Source of the DNA: CADEDV01 sp964412375 | Lineage (GTDB): Bacteria > Bacteroidota > Bacteroidia > Chitinophagales > Chitinophagaceae | Length of the DNA: 64,000 nt | Reading direction: 5' to 3' | Assembly (NCBI GenBank): GCA_964412375.1 | Contig: CAYPOD010000005.1 | Location: forward strand, 62,001-126,000 | Shown here: positions 54,165 through 62,182 of the stretch, piece after piece | How positions within the stretch are numbered: the stretch's first letter is position 1 | Layout: the number at the start of each line of letters is the position of its first letter | Notes under the pieces: generated by a model | Seen by the model: the letters and a program-made list of their open reading frames with translations, nothing else | What the model was told of the DNA's origin: nothing | Databases searched by the model: none | Program-made: the position numbers and the translations under genes

Positions 54165-54503
54165 TCAGATTTGCTCAAAAACATTGGTGCCGGTTTCCCC
54201 GGGTCTTGTTTTCCATTCAAAATGTTCGGTGAGGATGATCTTGCCATTCTCATTCAGGGATAGTTCACAGGATGAGACACCGTTGTCGAGTTTGCCATCG
54301 CGGTGCAACTGGCAATAGGAGAATTTTAATTTATTCCTGCTTATGGTGCCTACGAGATAACCTTTCCTGACCCGGCCACCGGAGTATTCTGCAGTGACAA
54401 TATTATCAGTTTGTGAAAAACTGAAAATTGTGTGTTTGTTCACCACGCCTTTTGAAGCCGTTTTGATAACTGTCATTTTTATGTTGTGGAGAGATATTTT
54501 CAT
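54165..54503 (-). CDS. Small conserved protein of unknown function
   Basis: A 112-residue protein with FSFSQTDNIVTAEYSGGRVRKGYLVG, LDNGVSSCELSLNENGKIILTEHFEWKTRP (shown as ITAEYSGGR-type core EYSGGRVRKGYLVG, and NENGKIILTEHFEWKT) and end EQI. This pattern is that of short proteins often mislabelled N-acetylglutamate synthase in databases; they lack a GNAT domain and there is no sign of that activity here. All-beta, soluble, no signal peptide. It is upstream-adjacent to glyA's 3' end on the same strand by 96 bases, without evidence of a shared role. Confidence 0.75.
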   Translation of the reverse strand: MKISLHNIKMTVIKTASKGVVNKHTIFSFSQTDNIVTAEYSGGRVRKGYLVGTISRNKLKFSYCQLHRDGKLDNGVSSCELSLNENGKIILTEHFEWKTRPGETGTNVFEQI

Positions 54504-54599
54504 GTTAATTTTTTATGAAGTTTAAGCTAACAAACATATCAACAATAAACATTTCACAGTGTTTATTGTTGAAAACGATCGAATAAATAAAACAACGTC

Positions 54600-55883
54600 T
54601 TATCCCAACTCAGGGTACAACGGAAACTGCTGCATAAATGTTTTTACTTCTGTCTTCACAGCAGCAATGGTTGTTTCATCATCGGCATTCATCAGCACTT
54701 TGTCAATAAAGGAAACTACGGTTTCCATATGTGTTTCTTTCATGCCCCTGGTCGTGATGGCGGGCACACCCACCCGGATACCCGATGTGACAAAAGGAGA
54801 TTTGTCATCAAAGGGAACAGCATTTTTATTTAGTGTAATATGGGCTTTATCCAGGGTTTCCTGTGCTTTTTTTCCTGTGAGGTTCTTGCTGCGCAGGTCT
54901 ATCAGCATTAAATGATTATCGGTACCATTGCTGATAAGGTTATAACCGCGGCTCACAAATGCTTTGGCCATCGCCTGCGCATTAGCGATCACCTGTTGCC
55001 CGTAAGCTTTGAAATCTTCTGACAGTATTTCACCAAAAGCAACGGCTTTTGCAGCGATCACATGCTCCAGCGGTCCGCCCTGCGAGCCGGGAAAAACTGC
55101 GAGATCGAGTAAAGAACTCATCATCCTCAAATTTCCTTTCGGGTCTTTGATGCCCCAGGGATTTTCAAAATCATGGCGCAGCATAATGATACCGCCTCTC
55201 GGCCCTCGCAATGTTTTATGCGTGGTAGAGGAAACAATATGGCAATGATCAAAAGGATCATTGAGCAATCCGGTTGCTATCAAACCGGCAGGATGTGCAA
55301 TGTCGGCAAATACAATAGCACCGATCTCATCGGCAATGGAACGGATGCGTTTGTAATCCCAGTCGCGGCTGTAAGCCGAAGCACCACAAATGATCATCTT
55401 TGGTTTTTCACTCCTGGCTTTTGCTTCGAGCTGTTCATAATCTACAATACCATCTTTGGTCACACCATAATGCAAAGCGTTATAAATTTTGCCGCTGAAA
55501 TTGGCAGGGCTGCCATGGGTGAGGTGACCTCCCATGCTAAGATCAAGTCCCAAAAATTTTTCTCCCGGCTTCATCACGGCGAGAAACACCGCTGCATTTG
55601 CAGAGGCGCCGCTATGTGGCTGCACATTGGCCCAGTTGCAATTGAAAACTTTTTTCAGCCTTTCGATTGCAAGAGTTTCAATTTCATCGACCACTTCACA
55701 ACCGCCATAATAGCGTTTGCCCGGATACCCTTCTGCATATTTATTGGTAGGCACCGTACCCATTGCCTGCATCACCTGGAGGGAAGTGAAATTTTCGGAA
55801 GCGATCAGTTCTATACCATCACGCTGGCGATTGAGTTCTTTGCGGATGAGGTCGAATACGGGGGTGTCTTTTACGTGTTCCAA
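54600..55883 (-). CDS. glyA: Serine hydroxymethyltransferase
   Basis: GlyA converts serine and tetrahydrofolate to glycine and methylene-THF with PLP, feeding one-carbon and purine metabolism. The 427-residue enzyme has LIASENFTSLQVMQAMGT, NKYAEGYPGKRYYGGCE, PHSGASANAAVF, the PLP site VSSTTHKTLRGPRGG with Lys223, and GVPAITTRGM. Full length. A 5' leader with a hairpin and a -7 element precede it. Confidence 0.97.
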   Translation of the reverse strand: MEHVKDTPVFDLIRKELNRQRDGIELIASENFTSLQVMQAMGTVPTNKYAEGYPGKRYYGGCEVVDEIETLAIERLKKVFNCNWANVQPHSGASANAAVFLAVMKPGEKFLGLDLSMGGHLTHGSPANFSGKIYNALHYGVTKDGIVDYEQLEAKARSEKPKMIICGASAYSRDWDYKRIRSIADEIGAIVFADIAHPAGLIATGLLNDPFDHCHIVSSTTHKTLRGPRGGIIMLRHDFENPWGIKDPKGNLRMMSSLLDLAVFPGSQGGPLEHVIAAKAVAFGEILSEDFKAYGQQVIANAQAMAKAFVSRGYNLISNGTDNHLMLIDLRSKNLTGKKAQETLDKAHITLNKNAVPFDDKSPFVTSGIRVGVPAITTRGMKETHMETVVSFIDKVLMNADDETTIAAVKTEVKTFMQQFPLYPELG

Positions 55884-55910
55884 AGGTTGAAGAAGTTTAA
55901 AGTTTAAAAG

Positions 55911-55943
55911 CCTGTCTGAAGACAGGGAGGGTTTGCAAAATTA
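55911..55943 (-). promoter_or_regulatory. glyA promoter element and leader hairpin
   Basis: On the minus strand TAATTTTG (55943-55936) matches TAnnTTTG, 53 bases before the ATG. The start of the transcript would fall just before a hairpin, CCTGTC-TTCA-GACAGG (55926-55911), with the same TTCA loop as that before murC. No good -33 element. Confidence 0.45.
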
Positions 55944-55993
55944 CCTTTTTTAACCTCTTGAACACCTGAAACTTATTAAACTTTTTCGGCTGG

Positions 55994-56022
55994 TTTGTTT
56001 TACATCAAAAGTCTTATTTTCG
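55994..56022 (+). promoter_or_regulatory. Promoter of the nucleotidyltransferase gene
   Basis: TTTG (55994-55997), 17 bases, then TATTTTCG (56015-56022), seven of eight to the Bacteroidota pattern, 49 bases before ATG 56072. Confidence 0.45.
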
Positions 56023-56052
56023 TTGGCTTTTGTTTTATTCATTAACAAAATT

Positions 56053-56064
56053 CTCCTTCAGGGG
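56053..56064 (+). promoter_or_regulatory. TTCA-loop hairpin before the nucleotidyltransferase gene
   Basis: CTCC (56053-56056), loop TTCA, GGGG (56061-56064), with one T-G pair, seven bases before the ATG. Compare 2960-2973 and the glyA leader. Confidence 0.45.
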
Positions 56065-56071
56065 TTAAGGC

Positions 56072-57064
56072 ATGAAGGCAATCATACCAGTAGCAGGCGC
56101 AGGCACCAAATTGCGTCCACATAGTTATACACAACCCAAGGCGCTGATACCGCTGGCGGGAAAAACGGTGCTCAGCATTATTGTTGACCAGTTGCGGGAA
56201 GCCGGTATCAATGAATTCATATTTATAGTTGGCTATCTAGGTGATAAGATCCAGGACTATGTGAAAACAAAATATCCCGGCCTTAAAGCCCATTATGTGC
56301 ACCAGATGGACCGGCAGGGAGTGGGACATGCCATCCGGCTCACTCGCAATATTGTGAATGGCGAGGAAATCTTTGTGGTGCTGGGCGACAGCATCTGCGA
56401 ATATGATGTGAAAGAAGTAGTGAACAGTCCTCACTCCATGATCGGGGTACGAAAGGTGGATGATCCGAGAGATTTTGGTGTTGCCGAGATCAATGAGCAG
56501 GGTATCATTGACCATGTGGTGGAAAAACCGAATATCCCCAAATCAAATATGGCGCTGGTGGGAGTGTATAAGATCAGGGAAAGTGAACAAATGTTCCAGT
56601 GCCTGGAGAATAATATACGGCAGGGACTGCGCAGTCATGGCGAATACAGCCTGACAGATGCACTGGATTGTATGATCAGCATGGGGACAGGTTTCCGTTC
56701 CTTCAAAGTTGACAGCTGGTTTGACTGCGGACGAAGGGAGACCTTGCTGGAATCTAATGCCATCCTGTTGAAGAAATTTGGTTCATCAGTAGCAAACGAA
56801 GAAAAATTTGAAAATACGGTGATCGTTCAGCCCGTTAGCATTGCGCCGGGCTGTGTCATCAAAAATTCCATCATTGGCCCCAATGTGGCCATTGGTGAAA
56901 ACACCACCATCGATTCTTCTATTATTAAAAATTCCATCATCGGTTCTTTCTCCAGCTTGTTTGACATTGTGCTGGAGTCTTCAATCATCGGCAGCGACAC
57001 CGACCTGAAAGGTGAAACAAGAACATTGAATATCGGGGATAATACAAGCATTGATTTGGGCTGA
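56072..57064 (+). CDS. Sugar nucleotidyltransferase with left-handed beta-helix tail
   Basis: A 330-residue NDP-sugar pyrophosphorylase. N-terminal nucleotidyltransferase domain: AIIPVAGAGTKLRPHSYTQ, PKALIPLAGKTVLS, VVLGDSICEYDV, VDDPRDFGVAEI, VEKPNIPKSNMALVGVY. From about residue 255 hexapeptide repeats (VIVQPVSIAPGCVIKNSIIG) make a left-handed helix. Such enzymes join a sugar-1-phosphate to NTP; glucose-1-phosphate with dTTP or UTP is most likely but not decided. No sugar or capsule gene cluster is nearby. Confidence 0.9.
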   Translation: MKAIIPVAGAGTKLRPHSYTQPKALIPLAGKTVLSIIVDQLREAGINEFIFIVGYLGDKIQDYVKTKYPGLKAHYVHQMDRQGVGHAIRLTRNIVNGEEIFVVLGDSICEYDVKEVVNSPHSMIGVRKVDDPRDFGVAEINEQGIIDHVVEKPNIPKSNMALVGVYKIRESEQMFQCLENNIRQGLRSHGEYSLTDALDCMISMGTGFRSFKVDSWFDCGRRETLLESNAILLKKFGSSVANEEKFENTVIVQPVSIAPGCVIKNSIIGPNVAIGENTTIDSSIIKNSIIGSFSSLFDIVLESSIIGSDTDLKGETRTLNIGDNTSIDLG

Positions 57065-57124
57065 GCAGGGCATAGAGTCGGAAGCCTTGAATTATCTTTA
57101 TGACTGACTAATGACGACCTGCTC

Positions 57125-58090
57125 ATGACTAATAACACAAAAAATTTCTCCAATCGTGTCACCCAACTCTTCGGGATTGAATACCCTGTGATCCAGGCTG
57201 GAATGATATGGGCAAGCGGCTGGCGGCTGGCCAGTGCGGTAAGCAATGCAGGCGGGCTGGGCATCATCGGCAGCGGATCCATGTATCCTGATGTATTAAG
57301 AGAGCATATTCGCAAGTGCAAAAATTCGACCACCCGTCCTTTTGCTGTCAATGTTCCCTTGCTTTATCCCGATATTGATAAACATATTCAGATCATCCTG
57401 GAAGAAGAAGTGAAATTTGTTTTCACTTCAGCCGGTAACCCGAAAACATGGAGCAACGTCTTAAAAGAAAAAGGTGTCACCCTGGTGCATGTGGTGAGTT
57501 CTTCCAAATTTGCAAAGAAAGCTGAGGATGCAGGATGTGATGCTGTGGTGGCAGAAGGATTTGAAGCCGGAGGTCATAACGGGAGAGAAGAAACCACCAC
57601 TATGGTGCTGGTACCCGCTGTGGTGGAAGCTGTAAAGATACCGGTGATTGCAGCCGGAGGTATAGCCACCGGAAGACAAATGCTGGCAGCGATGGTGCTG
57701 GGTGCGGAAGGAGTACAGATGGGCAGCCGTTTCGTAGCTAGCGAAGAAGCATCATCACATATTGCATTCAAAGAAGCCGTGATAAAGGCCGAAGAGGGGA
57801 GCACTGTATTGACGATGAAGCAACTTACACCGGTGAGGCTGATCAGGAATAAATTTTACCAGCAGGTGCAGGAAGCAGAGCAAAAAGGGGCAACGCCGGA
57901 AGAATTAAAAACGTTATTAGGGAGGGCAAGAGCCAAACGGGGAATGTTTGAAGGAGATTTGGACGAGGGTGAACTGGAAATAGGGCAAGTTAGCTCCCTT
58001 TTACGCAGTATTTTACCGGCAGGCGACATCGTGAAAAATGTGTGGAAGGAATTTTGTGAGGCCTTGGCCAATCCGCTTAAAATGCCTTAA
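57125..58090 (+). CDS. Nitronate monooxygenase-family flavoprotein
   Basis: A 321-residue FMN-dependent TIM barrel of the NMO/2-nitropropane dioxygenase family: PVIQAGMIWASGWRLASAVSNAGG, GSGSMYPDVLREHI, VVAEGFEAGGHNGREE with the conserved His, IPVIAAGGIATGRQMLAAM and GAEGVQMGSRFVAS. FabK-type enoyl-ACP reductases share the fold, so the substrate is not certain. It follows the nucleotidyltransferase by 60 bases, without a visible functional link. Confidence 0.9.
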   Translation: MTNNTKNFSNRVTQLFGIEYPVIQAGMIWASGWRLASAVSNAGGLGIIGSGSMYPDVLREHIRKCKNSTTRPFAVNVPLLYPDIDKHIQIILEEEVKFVFTSAGNPKTWSNVLKEKGVTLVHVVSSSKFAKKAEDAGCDAVVAEGFEAGGHNGREETTTMVLVPAVVEAVKIPVIAAGGIATGRQMLAAMVLGAEGVQMGSRFVASEEASSHIAFKEAVIKAEEGSTVLTMKQLTPVRLIRNKFYQQVQEAEQKGATPEELKTLLGRARAKRGMFEGDLDEGELEIGQVSSLLRSILPAGDIVKNVWKEFCEALANPLKMP

Positions 58091-58155
58091 CTTTATTCCG
58101 GTTTAAGAGAAAGCACAATAAACCATTTAGAAGACCAACCATTAAAAAAGTTTGC

Positions 58156-58563
58156 ATGAAACCTAAGCTGATTCTTCTTGCTGCCGGCCTCCTCGGGTTT
58201 GCGGTGGCACATGCTTGCGATGCTGACGGCCCCGATCCGGGAATTGGTAAACCAAAGAAGGATGATGTCAACGGTCTTGTCACTCATGCTGAATCTAAAA
58301 AGCCATTGAAAGACGTTTCGGTGACCGCTTATCTTGTTTCCAAAAAAGAAAAAATGGTGCTCACAGATGACGCCGGCAGTTTTGCCTTTGATGAACTCAA
58401 ACCCGGCACGTACAAATTTGTATTTGAGAAAGCCGGTTTCAAGCGGGTTACCAAAGAGAAAGTGGTGGTGAAAACCGATGAAGGCTTCCAGTTAAGTATT
58501 GAGATGATTGAGAACAAAGACTATGACCTGATGCCATCGCCTTTTCATTTTTCCGATTTTTAA
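58156..58563 (+). CDS. Secreted protein with carboxypeptidase-regulatory-like domain
   Basis: A 135-residue protein with a signal peptide (MKPKLILLAAGLLGFAVAHA) followed by CDADGPDPGIG; the Cys just after the cleavage region is not in a good lipobox. The rest is a CarboxypepD_reg-like beta sandwich: VNGLVTHAESKKPLKDVSV, LTDDAGSFAFDELKPGTYKF (within that pattern) and FEKAGFKRVTKEKVVV. Such modules are binding or spacer domains. Single gene with a terminator. Confidence 0.82.
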   Translation: MKPKLILLAAGLLGFAVAHACDADGPDPGIGKPKKDDVNGLVTHAESKKPLKDVSVTAYLVSKKEKMVLTDDAGSFAFDELKPGTYKFVFEKAGFKRVTKEKVVVKTDEGFQLSIEMIENKDYDLMPSPFHFSDF

Positions 58564-58585
58564 ATGGCCTATATAAAAAAGTTCA

Positions 58586-58609
58586 GGGACGCAGGAGCGT
58601 CCCTTTTTT
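58586..58609 (+). terminator. Terminator of the carboxypeptidase-regulatory-like gene
   Basis: GGGACGC (58586-58592), loop AGGA, GCGTCCC (58597-58603), then six T. 22 bases after the stop. Confidence 0.9.
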
Positions 58610-58643
58610 ATTTGCTGTATCCTGTTCATTTCCGGCGGTAGTG

Positions 58644-58675
58644 TATAAAAATAATCCCGCCTTACGGGGCGGGAT
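58644..58675 (-). terminator. Terminator of the coiled-coil gene
   Basis: On the minus strand ATCCCGCC (58675-58668) pairs with GGCGGGAT (58661-58654), six-base loop, followed by a T-rich run (58653-58644). It lies 33 bases after the coiled-coil gene stop. Confidence 0.8.
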
Positions 58676-58707
58676 CACTTTTTCATGGCTAGCCAGGGCA
58701 AGCGGCA

Positions 58708-59541
58708 TTAATCTATATCTATATTGAAATCATCTGCATCTTTTTTGATGGTGAAATTTTTGTGTTTATCCAGGATGCTCCTGTATTTATTATACACCTG
58801 GTTGCTGACTTTTTTACCATTCACAGTCAGCTCACCATCTTTATGTTCTATGCTGTAGTTTTCCTTTTTATTCAGCAGGCCGTCATTTTCCAGGCCGTCT
58901 ACCAATTCTTTGTATTCTTTTATTTCGGCTTTGACCTTTTCAATATGCACTTTGGCTTTTTCCATTTCTTCTTTTATCTGGGGCCCGATCTTTTTCAGTT
59001 CTTCTTCCACTTTTTTCATCTCGGCGCTAAGGTCAACATTCATGTTTTTCACAGCTTCCAGTTCTTTCTTCATTTCTTCCCAGTTTATTTTTTCCATGGA
59101 CTCTTTCACCTGCTGCTGTATCTTTTCCATGTTCACCTCCTTCATCGCTGATTCAATTTCTGCCTGTATCTTTTTAAAGTCAACTTTTGCCATGGAATGC
59201 TCAATTTCCTGTTTGATCTTTTCAAAATCCACTTCCTTCAGCGATCTTTCAATTTCAAGCTGAATTTTTTCCCTGTCTATCTGCTTCATGGCTCGGGCCA
59301 CTTCCTCATGCACTTTTTCCAGTTCAGCTTTCAGATCAAGTGATTCCAGTTCAGCCAGGGCTTCATCCAGGTCACGGATCTTTTTATCTGTTTTCTTTTT
59401 GGGTGTGGTGTCTGCTGCAGGATGCTGCCCGCGGTAATCTCCGGGAGTTTGCTGATGATCCCAGGAGACCAGCAAAACTGTAAGTGCTACGGCAATCAGG
59501 GGCAACCAGAGACGCATACTGGTTAAGGTTTGTTGTTTCAT
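58708..59541 (-). CDS. Membrane-anchored coiled-coil protein with 16-residue repeats
   Basis: A 277-residue protein with an N-terminal membrane segment (about residues 10-26), a basic linker (TPKKKTDKK), a long charged helix and a C-terminal domain of about 50 residues (YSIEHKDGELTVNGKKVSNQ, YNKYRSILDKH). Residues 73-168 hold six tandem units of 16 residues, such as DFEKIKQEIEHSMAKV and DFKKIQAEIESAMKEV. Sixteen is not a normal heptad or hendecad period, so the helix may expose a striped surface. No known family name is offered. A promoter with two palindromic operators lies upstream, so expression is probably repressed until a signal comes. Confidence 0.8.
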   Translation of the reverse strand: MKQQTLTSMRLWLPLIAVALTVLLVSWDHQQTPGDYRGQHPAADTTPKKKTDKKIRDLDEALAELESLDLKAELEKVHEEVARAMKQIDREKIQLEIERSLKEVDFEKIKQEIEHSMAKVDFKKIQAEIESAMKEVNMEKIQQQVKESMEKINWEEMKKELEAVKNMNVDLSAEMKKVEEELKKIGPQIKEEMEKAKVHIEKVKAEIKEYKELVDGLENDGLLNKKENYSIEHKDGELTVNGKKVSNQVYNKYRSILDKHKNFTIKKDADDFNIDID

Positions 59542-59564
59542 GACAAATGTTTTAGAATAATTGG

Positions 59565-59614
59565 TATAACGAAGTTCTTCGTATCAAATATACGAGTGAT
59601 TTCGTATAAAACAA
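59565..59614 (-). promoter_or_regulatory. Promoter with tandem palindromic operators
   Basis: Minus strand: TTG (59614-59612), 19 bases, TATATTTG (59592-59585), a full -7 match. Operator A, TATACGA-N6-TCGTATA (59589-59608), lies between the two boxes; operator B, ACGA-N6-TCGT (59569-59582; wider pattern TAACGA...TCGTAT), lies just after the -7 box. Centres are 23 bases apart, about two helical turns. A repressor there would block the polymerase. The layout resembles BlaI/MecI-type control; no such regulator is in the window. Confidence 0.6.
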
Positions 59615-59692
59615 CAGTTAGCTTTTAAAAAAGATAATTTTAACAAATGAGGAATTGGTAACTTTTTGTGTCCAATGTTGGAGATGGTAAGA

Positions 59693-59756
59693 TTGCCAAC
59701 CTTTGAAACTCAATGAGCAGGGGAAGAGTTTTTTACGAGGTTGGCAACCTTTAAAA
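59693..59756. repeat. Two short repeats before the coiled-coil gene
   Basis: TTGCCAACCTTTGAAA (59693-59708) and TTGGCAACCTTTAAAA (59741-59756) agree at 14 of 16 bases, 48 bases apart. The second includes the palindrome GGTTGGCAACC. They fall between the ABC permease stop and the coiled-coil promoter. Confidence 0.45.
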
Positions 59757-59790
59757 AGTCAGGAGAATAATAATTGATATCCTTTCTCTT

Positions 59791-61068
59791 TTAGCTCTTT
59801 CTGAAGGCCCACTTGATCATTTCTTTCCAGTTCACCTTTTTGCCATACATCAGGATACCCGTACGATAAATCTTTCCGCTCAGCCACACGGTGAAAATGA
59901 AGCCTCCTACAAGCAACGCCATGGAGAACCCTAACTGCCACCAGGGTACTGTGCCCGGCACACCAAAAGGTATTCTCGCCATCATCACAATAGGCGAACT
60001 GAATGGGATAATGCTTCCCCAAACGGCCAAGGGTCCTGTTGGGTCATTCATGGCCAGGGTCATCAGCGCAATTGAGAAAATTACAAGCATGGTTACAGGA
60101 AAACTCAGCGACTGTGCTTCCCGCATGTCTTCGTTTACAGCACTGCCGATGGCTGCATACAAAGAAGAATAAAAGAAAAACCCGCCCAGGAAATAAAAGA
60201 TAAAACTGAAAAGGATCAATGGCACATTGATGCTGGTGAATACCTTTTGCACACCACCCACCATCCCGGTAACGGCATTTCCGCCGCCTGAAGCTTTGGT
60301 AATATTATACACGATAAAAATAAAAGCTATCCAGAGAAAAAACTGAGTCAGCGCTACCAGGCCAATGCCGATGATCTTGCCGAGCATCAGCTGGAAGGGT
60401 TTCACCGAGGAAACGATCACCTCTGCGATACGGTTGGTCTTTTCTTCCATCACACCCATCATCACCTGTGAACCATAGATGAGCAGGATGATATAAATAA
60501 GAAAACCGGCCACATAGCCGATACTCCCGGCAATCCTGGAATCAGCCGTTTCATCGTTGATGTTTTTGGATACCAGGTTTACTTTGCTGCTGCTGAGAAT
60601 TTCTTTTTTAATTTCATCAATACCCAGTTTTTCATTTTTGATCTCGTTCCAGATATTGTTGAGTTTGTTCTCAACAGGTGAAGACGCCGTGGTGCCCAAT
60701 GTTTTGTCTGTTTTCAATTCCAGTCCCTTTAAGCCGCTTTCCCAATGCACATCGGCCGGAATTAATACATAACCATCATATCCCAGTCTTTTGAAATTTT
60801 CTTTCAAACTGTCAACCGGAATATCTACCAGTGAAAGAACCGATGAGCTGTCCTGTTGATTTTCCCGCTCAATTTTTCCCTTGTCAAAATAACCGGAAGA
60901 ATCAATCACCGCCACTTTCAGCCTCGTTTGTCCTTTTGAGCCGAGATAACCCAGACCAAAAATTAGTCCTAGGTAGAGCAGCGGAAAAAGAATGGTGCTG
61001 ATGATAAATGTTTTTTTCCTCACTCTAGTAAGGTATTCCCGTTGTATGATGAGTAATATCTTATTCAT
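59791..61068 (-). CDS. ABC-2 type permease, NatB-like
   Basis: A 425-residue permease with an N-terminal membrane segment (about 20-40), a large periplasmic domain (to about 185; SKVNLVSKNINDETAD), and six further segments with the family pattern QVMMGVMEEKTNRIAEVIVSS and KPFQLMLGKIIGIGLVALTQ. This is the build of NatB/YhaP sodium or drug exporters. It follows its ATPase (61089-62021) by 20 bases. Substrate unknown. Confidence 0.92.
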   Translation of the reverse strand: MNKILLIIQREYLTRVRKKTFIISTILFPLLYLGLIFGLGYLGSKGQTRLKVAVIDSSGYFDKGKIERENQQDSSSVLSLVDIPVDSLKENFKRLGYDGYVLIPADVHWESGLKGLELKTDKTLGTTASSPVENKLNNIWNEIKNEKLGIDEIKKEILSSSKVNLVSKNINDETADSRIAGSIGYVAGFLIYIILLIYGSQVMMGVMEEKTNRIAEVIVSSVKPFQLMLGKIIGIGLVALTQFFLWIAFIFIVYNITKASGGGNAVTGMVGGVQKVFTSINVPLILFSFIFYFLGGFFFYSSLYAAIGSAVNEDMREAQSLSFPVTMLVIFSIALMTLAMNDPTGPLAVWGSIIPFSSPIVMMARIPFGVPGTVPWWQLGFSMALLVGGFIFTVWLSGKIYRTGILMYGKKVNWKEMIKWAFRKS

Positions 61069-61088
61069 GGTATGAAGTGATTAATGAT

Positions 61089-62021
61089 TTAAACTAAGTT
61101 TTGATCAAACTGGCGGGCAGTGGGTGTGCCTTCCACCAGTCGAATAAAAATATCGTTGAGTGAAGGAAGTATTTCATTAAATGAATGAATCTCGACGCCC
61201 TGTTGCAAGAGGAATTGTAGTACATCATTGGGACGGTGTCCTTCCCTGATTTTTACGATATGTGTATGCTCTTTGCCTGAAACAAAATCGTACGGCGCCA
61301 GGCCATTGCTTACCGGCAGCTTGTCGGCACCGATGCTGAACAGGTTTTCTTTAAAATCCTGCTTCACCGTTTTCACAGTGCCATCCAGTATTTTTTTGCC
61401 TTTATTTACAAGGACGATCTGGTCACAAATTTCTTCAACCTGCTCCATACGGTGTGTGCTGAAGATAATCGTGGAGCCGTTTTGCGCCAGCTTATAAATT
61501 TCGTCTTTGATAAGGTTGGTATTCACCGGGTCCAGCCCGCTGAAGGGTTCGTCGAGAATGATAAGTTTAGGTTCATGCAGCACAGTGGTTACAAATTGCA
61601 GTTTCTGGCTCATTCCTTTTGAGAGGTCTTCCACTTTTTTGTTCCACCAGCTCTCCATTTCAAACCGGATAAACCATTGTTTGATCTTGCGAAGGGCTTC
61701 ATGACGGGGCAGCCCCTTCAATTGCGCCAGGTACATGGTTTGCTCCCCGATCTTCATTTTTTTATACAGCCCTCTTTCTTCGGGCATATAACCAATGCGT
61801 CCTACATCATTGATAGGGTCAAATTTTTTACCGTCAAAAATGATCTCCCCTTCATCGGGATAGAAAATGCCGGTGATCATCCGGATTACTGTGGTCTTGC
61901 CGGCGCCATTGGGGCCGAGCAAACCAAATATTTTTCCTTTTTCCAGTGAAAAACTGATGTCATCTACTGCCTTTTGATTGGCAAAATATTTTTTCAGGTT
62001 TCGCAGTTCCAGTAAGGCCAT
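61089..62021 (-). CDS. ABC transporter ATP-binding protein, NatA-like
   Basis: A 310-residue ATPase: Walker A GLLGPNGAGKTTVIRM, signature DLSKGMSQKLQFV, Walker B LIILDEPFSGLDP, switch IIFSTHRMEQVEEI. The C-terminal 90 residues form a DUF4162-type domain usual in this group. It precedes the permease as a two-gene unit. A TATATTTG -7 box lies 20 bases upstream of the start. Confidence 0.95.
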   Translation of the reverse strand: MALLELRNLKKYFANQKAVDDISFSLEKGKIFGLLGPNGAGKTTVIRMITGIFYPDEGEIIFDGKKFDPINDVGRIGYMPEERGLYKKMKIGEQTMYLAQLKGLPRHEALRKIKQWFIRFEMESWWNKKVEDLSKGMSQKLQFVTTVLHEPKLIILDEPFSGLDPVNTNLIKDEIYKLAQNGSTIIFSTHRMEQVEEICDQIVLVNKGKKILDGTVKTVKQDFKENLFSIGADKLPVSNGLAPYDFVSGKEHTHIVKIREGHRPNDVLQFLLQQGVEIHSFNEILPSLNDIFIRLVEGTPTARQFDQNLV

Positions 62022-62040
62022 AATGCATGGTTTTGCGGGT

Positions 62041-62048
62041 CAAATATA
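62041..62048 (-). promoter_or_regulatory. -7 element of the NatA/NatB-like unit
   Basis: Minus strand TATATTTG, full match to TAnnTTTG, 20 bases before the ATG. No TTTG at the right -33 distance. Confidence 0.45.
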
Positions 62049-62182
62049 AAATACCACAACAAACCGGCAGTTTATAATCGGTAAAAAGCCAAAAATCGGG
62101 AGTAAACTGCATGTTTAAATAAAAATAATTAGACCCTGTTCTTGTTTTTTTATCAATTTCGCTCCGAAATACTACTTAAAAA

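Noticed and set aside
55173..55907. Plus-strand open frame of 244 codons opposite glyA
   Set aside because: Shadow of the glyA coding sequence; residues show no domain.
58762..59151. Plus-strand open frames rich in Phe opposite the coiled-coil gene
   Set aside because: Complement of the Lys/Glu repeat codons gives long Phe/Leu/Ser frames; not a membrane protein.
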